From assembly GCA_037447655.1 (NCBI GenBank), contig JBBHKE010001225.1:1-11201 (forward strand): a stretch of 11,201 nt of DNA, written 5' to 3'. Shown one piece after another: positions 8,033 to 11,201 of the stretch (position 1 is its first letter; the number at the start of each line of letters is the position of its first letter). The position numbers and the translations under genes are program-made. Source of the stretch: Zygnema cylindricum. Taxonomy: Eukaryota; Streptophyta; Zygnematophyceae; Zygnematales; Zygnemataceae. The notes under the pieces were generated by a model. That model was not told the DNA's origin, did no database searches, and worked only from the letters and a program-made list of their open reading frames with translations.

Positions 8033-9377
8033 TGTTTACAAATGTCGCAGCTCAAGTTAACGTAATTAACTAAAATAAATACCATGTGTGGTTACCAAAT
8101 AACCTACTATCATAGTTGAGACGACTCAGAAACTTTACGACTTTGGATCCTAGTTTTATATTTGTAAACTACATTAAGTGAGAGATAGAGCCTCACGGTT
8201 TTCAGCTACTCATATACTAAAAAATGTTACCCAATGTTGCACTACCCAACTTATGACAAGTACGAACAAGTACAGTACTTCTAAGGTTAGAATCTTTATT
8301 TGTACTTTTGTTATTTCACGTTACGGTCACTCTAATTTTGCAATACATTGTCGGTGTAGATTTCCTTTGAGAATTTTTCGCCGACGAAAAGTTTCTTTTC
8401 CAATCAAAAGAATCGGAATCGGTATGTCCCTTAAATTGTCGGTGGGGTCATCCCTTCCGCTCGATTTAAATATATCTAGCAGATTAGTCGTAGTTTCTCG
8501 CCAAATCTGAAGTCAACAATTTTTGTTCACTAAGATTTGGTTCCAAAGAAAATTGTTTTTATTTTTGAAAACGTGATGGTAAGACCATCAAAGTACAAAA
8601 TATGACAATAACTAAAAATCGTTGATGACCAAAAAGGTATAAGACCAAACTCCCTAAAAACTAAAAGCACAACAAATGCTACACCACAATAAAAGCCTTG
8701 TAGTATAAGCAAGTACAATAGAAAGAAAAAACAAAAGCAAAACTGTTCGAACGCCGAAAACTATCCTTTACCCTTATTGCAAAAGAGAAAGGGAGTCGTT
8801 GGCCAATGTTCAAATAATGGACCAAGAAAACCTATTTAAATTTGGGGTCATAATGTATAGGATAAGAGCAATTTGGACGCAATTGACATGTATAAACTTC
8901 TCCAATTTAATGCCATTCATTGGTCCACCATGTGCCCGATTTAGCAGTTTCGATCCACTAAAGGCGAATGCATTGGTCATTTTTGGGGCCATGCATTGTT
9001 CTTACGGTTATACAGGGAAGTAATTATGTTTAGTGCAATGTTTCAATTTAGTGTCTATCCACAAATTATCGTAGACTCTTAGGACCTATTTTCTCATTAG
9101 AGACATACAATTGCAATTTGGTCAAATTTTGGTCAATTTTTTGCCAAATTTAGGGCATAAAATTGTTCCTATTCATATATACGCCAGCTCAGTCGGGTTT
9201 TTTTCCACATTTAAGAGGAAACGAGGTACTAATTTTGTGCTTTACATTAGTTAAATCTAGTGTGACATACATTAATGCACCATGTAAACTTTTCTCATTT
9301 TGGGGTCACAACATTCGGCCCCAACATTCTTCTTTACATTTGACGAAATCTGGTGCTATTTGTGGTATATCTACTTC
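8033..9377. other. Non-coding DNA, no gene seen
   Basis: The longest frame (110 codons, 8178-8510, +) has no recognisable domain. It has a composition expected of chance translation, with many Arg, Ser and Ile residues and no conserved motif, and has no counterpart on the other strand. I see no RNA gene, mobile element end or strong regulatory site. Confidence 0.5.
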
Positions 9378-9583
9378 AAATCAACACCATTTGTATACTT
9401 ATATCAATACTAAATCAACACCATATCTATGGCAAATCGCTGTTCATCTTATAGGCATCCACTAGTCCAATTGAGGGCCATAACTAGTCCAAATTTCTTA
9501 AAAAATCATACATTTCTTGAAACTAACTTTATAATTTCTCAAAAAAAAACATATTAAAAAGAAAATCATGAATTTCTGGAAAT
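9378..9583. repeat. Cluster of short dispersed direct repeats
   Basis: Three repeat pairs lie close together: AAATCAACACCAT at 9378-9390 and 9412-9424; ACTAGTCCAA at 9461-9470 and 9483-9492; and a 21-bp near repeat beginning AAAATCAT at 9502 and 9562. They look like remnants of local duplications in AT-rich DNA. No gene is seen. Confidence 0.65.
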
Positions 9584-9793
9584 CAATGTCAAACATAAAT
9601 ATCAGCAGAAAAGTAGCATTCAAAGCATTAGAGTATTATAGCATTAGTGTAGTATTCTCCAATTTTGGAATCTTCATAATCTACTTTAAAATTCCACTTC
9701 TGTAGTTTATTTCATTTTGTCAAAAAATCTGTTCGTTTGCTTTTGAGAAAGTCAGAAATTCTGTTGGTACTTTTTTTGCTAAAGCTTCGGTTC

Positions 9794-9818
9794 CGTACTT
9801 TTATTACTATAAAGTACG
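9794..9818. repeat. Hairpin with CGTACTTT / AAAGTACG stem
   Basis: Perfect 8-bp arms at 9794-9801 and 9811-9818 enclose a 9-base loop. The left arm is preceded by TTC, as in the next hairpin (9860). The TTCCGTACTTT string is repeated at 9791 and 9860. Confidence 0.8.
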
Positions 9819-9861
9819 ACTTTTTCTCTACGTTAAATGTTGCGTTCTCCGGACTGCAATT

Positions 9862-9887
9862 CCGTACTTTCGTCCTACAAAGTACGG
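9862..9887. repeat. Hairpin with CCGTACTTT / AAAGTACGG stem
   Basis: Perfect 9-bp arms at 9862-9870 and 9879-9887 enclose an 8-base loop. The stem shares the GTACTTT core with the hairpins at 9794 and 10847, but the loop sequence is unrelated. Confidence 0.85.
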
Positions 9888-10072
9888 ATCGGATATTGAT
9901 GCTTGGATTGACATACTATATAATGTGTGCAATAAAAAACAGTATGGTATAAACTATAAAGTACTAGGGTATAGAAATACTGTAATACTTAAATAATATG
10001 CATTTTTATATAGGTCGGTGATAACAAATTTATTCGACCAAGAGCGATATTTCATGCGCGCTCTACGTCTGG

Positions 10073-10246
10073 GTATATTTTCAAAGATGAGTATATTTTC
10101 AAATATTAGTATATTTTCAAACATGTTTTTTTTTTCAAATTTGAGTATATTTTCAAGCACGTATATTTTCATGTATGAATATATTTTTCAGATATTAGTT
10201 TATTTTCAAATACGAGTATTTTTTAAATAGGAGTATAATTTCAGGT
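10073..10246. repeat. 18-bp AT-rich minisatellite, about 10 degenerate units
   Basis: The unit consensus is close to GTATATTTTCAAATATGA. Units begin at 10073, 10091, 10109, 10125, 10145, 10161, about 10178, 10198, 10216 and 10233, so spacing is 16-20 bases around a mean of 18. As 18 is a multiple of three, both strands give repetitive open frames (IFSN-type on +, FENIL-type on -). These are consequences of the repeat and should not be called genes. Confidence 0.88.
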
Positions 10247-10624
10247 GTCAGTTTTTTCTTCTGAAGATCCTAAAATATTTTTGAGCTTAGATTTTTGGAC
10301 AAATATTTGTCTTATAGTTATTTGTTGTTTGGGAGCTAATTTTGTTTTTTTTTCAGGTAATAACATCAAAATTTTCAAGATATGTATTAATTCGTCATCT
10401 AATTTTACTGAAGAAACTAACTTCTCTGTTCGATATCCTCTCTTTATATTAAATTCCTTATTCTCCAAATTTGTTTCTGTTGATAAAACTAGGATCGTTG
10501 CTCACAAAAAATCGTACAGAAAGATATGCACAGCGGAAGCTTAACAAAAACAGGCTCACAATCTCACACCAAAGTACATCGACCAAATATAAATTTATTC
10601 AACCAAGGGCTTTTCTTTTTCCTT
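10247..10624. other. AT-rich non-coding DNA, no gene seen
   Basis: A 99-codon frame (10245-10544, +) is open but has no recognisable domain. Its hydrophobic N-terminal third is what T-rich DNA gives by chance. I cannot support a gene here. Confidence 0.5.
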
Positions 10625-10752
10625 TACAAAACTCTCACTCTTACTCTCACATCTTCTCACTCACTCACTAACTCTCACTTCTCCACTTACTCTAACTTAT
10701 TTCTTCCTTACACTCACTCTCACTTAACTTCTTCCTCACTCTCACTTAACTC
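10625..10752. repeat. CT-rich tract of degenerate CTCACT repeats
   Basis: The + strand is almost free of G for about 125 bases and is built from CTCACT, CTCTCAC and CTTAACT variants. A 17-bp unit CTCACTCTCACTTAACT occurs at 10713-10729 and 10735-10751. Such pyrimidine tracts are common in plant 5' untranslated regions and promoters, but also occur as plain microsatellites. No coding region follows closely enough to decide. Confidence 0.8.
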
Positions 10753-10790
10753 TGATGCAACTATTTCAGACGCATGATGCATCTACTGTT

Positions 10791-10811
10791 ACGATTCATT
10801 GAAAGAATCGT
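10791..10811. repeat. Hairpin ACGATTC / GAATCGT
   Basis: Perfect 7-bp arms (10791-10797 and 10805-10811) enclose a 7-base loop. It is the first of a run of inverted repeats up to about 10971. Confidence 0.65.
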
Positions 10812-10832
10812 ACGCACGCGGAATCAGTTTGA

Positions 10833-10842
10833 TTTCGCGAAA
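10833..10842. repeat. TTTCGCGAAA palindrome
   Basis: Perfect 10-bp palindrome. A longer copy, GTTTCGCGAAAC, lies 66 bases downstream at 10899-10910, on the other side of the 10847-10881 hairpin. Confidence 0.8.
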
Positions 10843-10846
10843 GAAA

Positions 10847-10881
10847 AACTGTACTTTCTTGAATATACCGAAAGTACAGTT
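10847..10881. repeat. Hairpin with 12-bp perfect arms, GTACTTTC stem
   Basis: The arms AACTGTACTTTC (10847-10858) and GAAAGTACAGTT (10870-10881) are exact reverse complements around an 11-base loop. It is flanked on each side by a TTTCGCGAAA-type palindrome (10833-10842 and 10899-10910). The next bases after the right arm are not U-rich, so a bacterial-style terminator is not a fit, and the genome is in any case eukaryotic. Confidence 0.88.
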
Positions 10882-10898
10882 ACGTGAAAGTTCTATAG

Positions 10899-10910
10899 GT
10901 TTCGCGAAAC
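10899..10910. repeat. GTTTCGCGAAAC palindrome
   Basis: Perfect 12-bp palindrome, mate of the 10833-10842 palindrome. A TTTCGTTTCGCG string follows at 10921-10932. The TTCGCG core resembles E2F-type sites (TTTCGCGC), but the match is too short to support that. Confidence 0.8.
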
Positions 10911-11031
10911 ATATTTGTCGTTTCGTTTCGCGTCTAGAATTTTCATACGTCTAGTTTAGTACGATAGTACTTTTAGATTTGTCTAGTACTTTCGTTTTGG
11001 TTTGTTGTTTTGCAATGTTTCAGTCCTTAGT

Positions 11032-11091
11032 GAAATTTAGAGTGTTCTAGCTTAATCTGCGGAAATTTAGAGTGTTCTAGCTTAATCTGCG
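11032..11091. repeat. Perfect 30-bp tandem duplication
   Basis: Positions 11032-11061 and 11062-11091 are identical over all 30 bases (unit begins GAAATTTAGAGTGTTCTAGC). With no differences between copies, the duplication is much younger than the other repeats in the window, or is kept identical by gene conversion or selection. It lies just upstream of the promoter-like segment at 11134-11201. Confidence 0.97.
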
Positions 11092-11133
11092 GACAGGTGG
11101 CAGATTTCTGGAGGCTTCTTGGCGGCGCACGCT

Positions 11134-11201
11134 CACACGTGTCACGCCATGGCTGGTATTGTATTTAAGGGACACCATGACTGTGTGTTAATCAATCAAT
11201 G
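11134..11201 (+). promoter_or_regulatory. Promoter-like segment: G-box/ABRE plus TATA-like box (gene or LTR start beyond the right edge)
   Basis: The sequence CACACGTGTCAC contains a perfect G-box CACGTG at 11136-11141 and the ACGTGTC abscisic-acid response element core. A TATA-like TATTTAAG lies at 11162-11169, 20 bases further on. The usual 30-base distance from TATA to start would place transcription start near 11192-11200, in TTAATCAATCAATG at the window edge. This is a reasonable plant core promoter on the + strand. The alternative is the U3/R border of another LTR, since copia LTRs often have TATA followed closely by a CAATCAATG-type stretch. Motifs of this size also arise by chance. 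Confidence 0.4.

Noticed and set aside
8178-8510. 110-codon open frame, + strand
   Set aside because: No recognisable domain, no supporting promoter or neighbour, and composition like random translation.
9163-9465. 100-codon open frame, + strand
   Set aside because: No domain; it overlaps short direct repeats and has no conserved motif.
10073-10246. CRISPR-like array
   Set aside because: Units are contiguous 18-bp repeats with no unique spacers, and the genome is not prokaryotic.
10241-10544. Overlapping open frames on both strands
   Set aside because: Both are chance products of AT-rich DNA with no recognisable protein family.
10847-10881. Rho-independent terminator
   Set aside because: The stem is not followed by a T run and the sequence is from a eukaryotic nuclear genome.

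Overview
The window looks like intergenic DNA from a plant nuclear genome. It is AT-rich, has no intact gene that I can recognise, and holds two heavily mutated transposable-element genes of types typical of plants, followed by about 5.6 kb of non-coding DNA rich in short repeats and hairpins. The species cannot be named from the sequence. Land plant is an inference from the plant-style Ty1/copia polyprotein and the plant-style hAT transposase C-terminus.

Positions 1 to about 3597, + strand: an old Ty1/copia LTR retrotransposon. The order is gag (zinc knuckle), protease, integrase, reverse transcriptase and RNase H, which is the copia order. Most catalytic residues are still readable, but the reading frame is broken by about 15 stops and at least four frame changes. 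The left edge of the window cuts into gag. No LTR, primer-binding site or polypurine tract is visible.

Positions 3806-5537, + strand: a dead hAT-superfamily transposase gene. Nearly the whole length reads in one frame interrupted by 13 stops. An apparent internal deletion near 4640 has removed the DUF659 and catalytic core, and an exact-length 40-bp tandem duplication at 5281-5360 repeats the dimerisation signature and shifts the frame.

Positions 5540-11201: no supported gene. It contains a degenerate minisatellite of about 54-bp units (5653-5833), a fold-back or MITE-like inverted repeat with 79-bp arms (6007-6229), several short dispersed direct repeats, a group of perfect hairpins whose stems share a GTACTTT core (9794-9887 and 10847-10881), an 18-bp minisatellite (10073-10246), a CT-rich tract (about 10625-10752) and a perfect 30-bp tandem duplication (11032-11091). 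The last 70 bases carry a G-box and a TATA-like box spaced as in a plant core promoter. They may lead into a gene, or into the R region of another LTR, just beyond the right edge.

Nothing here works as a set of cooperating genes. The window is best read as layers of decayed mobile elements. I found no clear evidence of a new biological system; the most unusual items are the GTACTTT-stem hairpins, the 79-bp fold-back element and the mostly single-frame, stop-riddled hAT gene.
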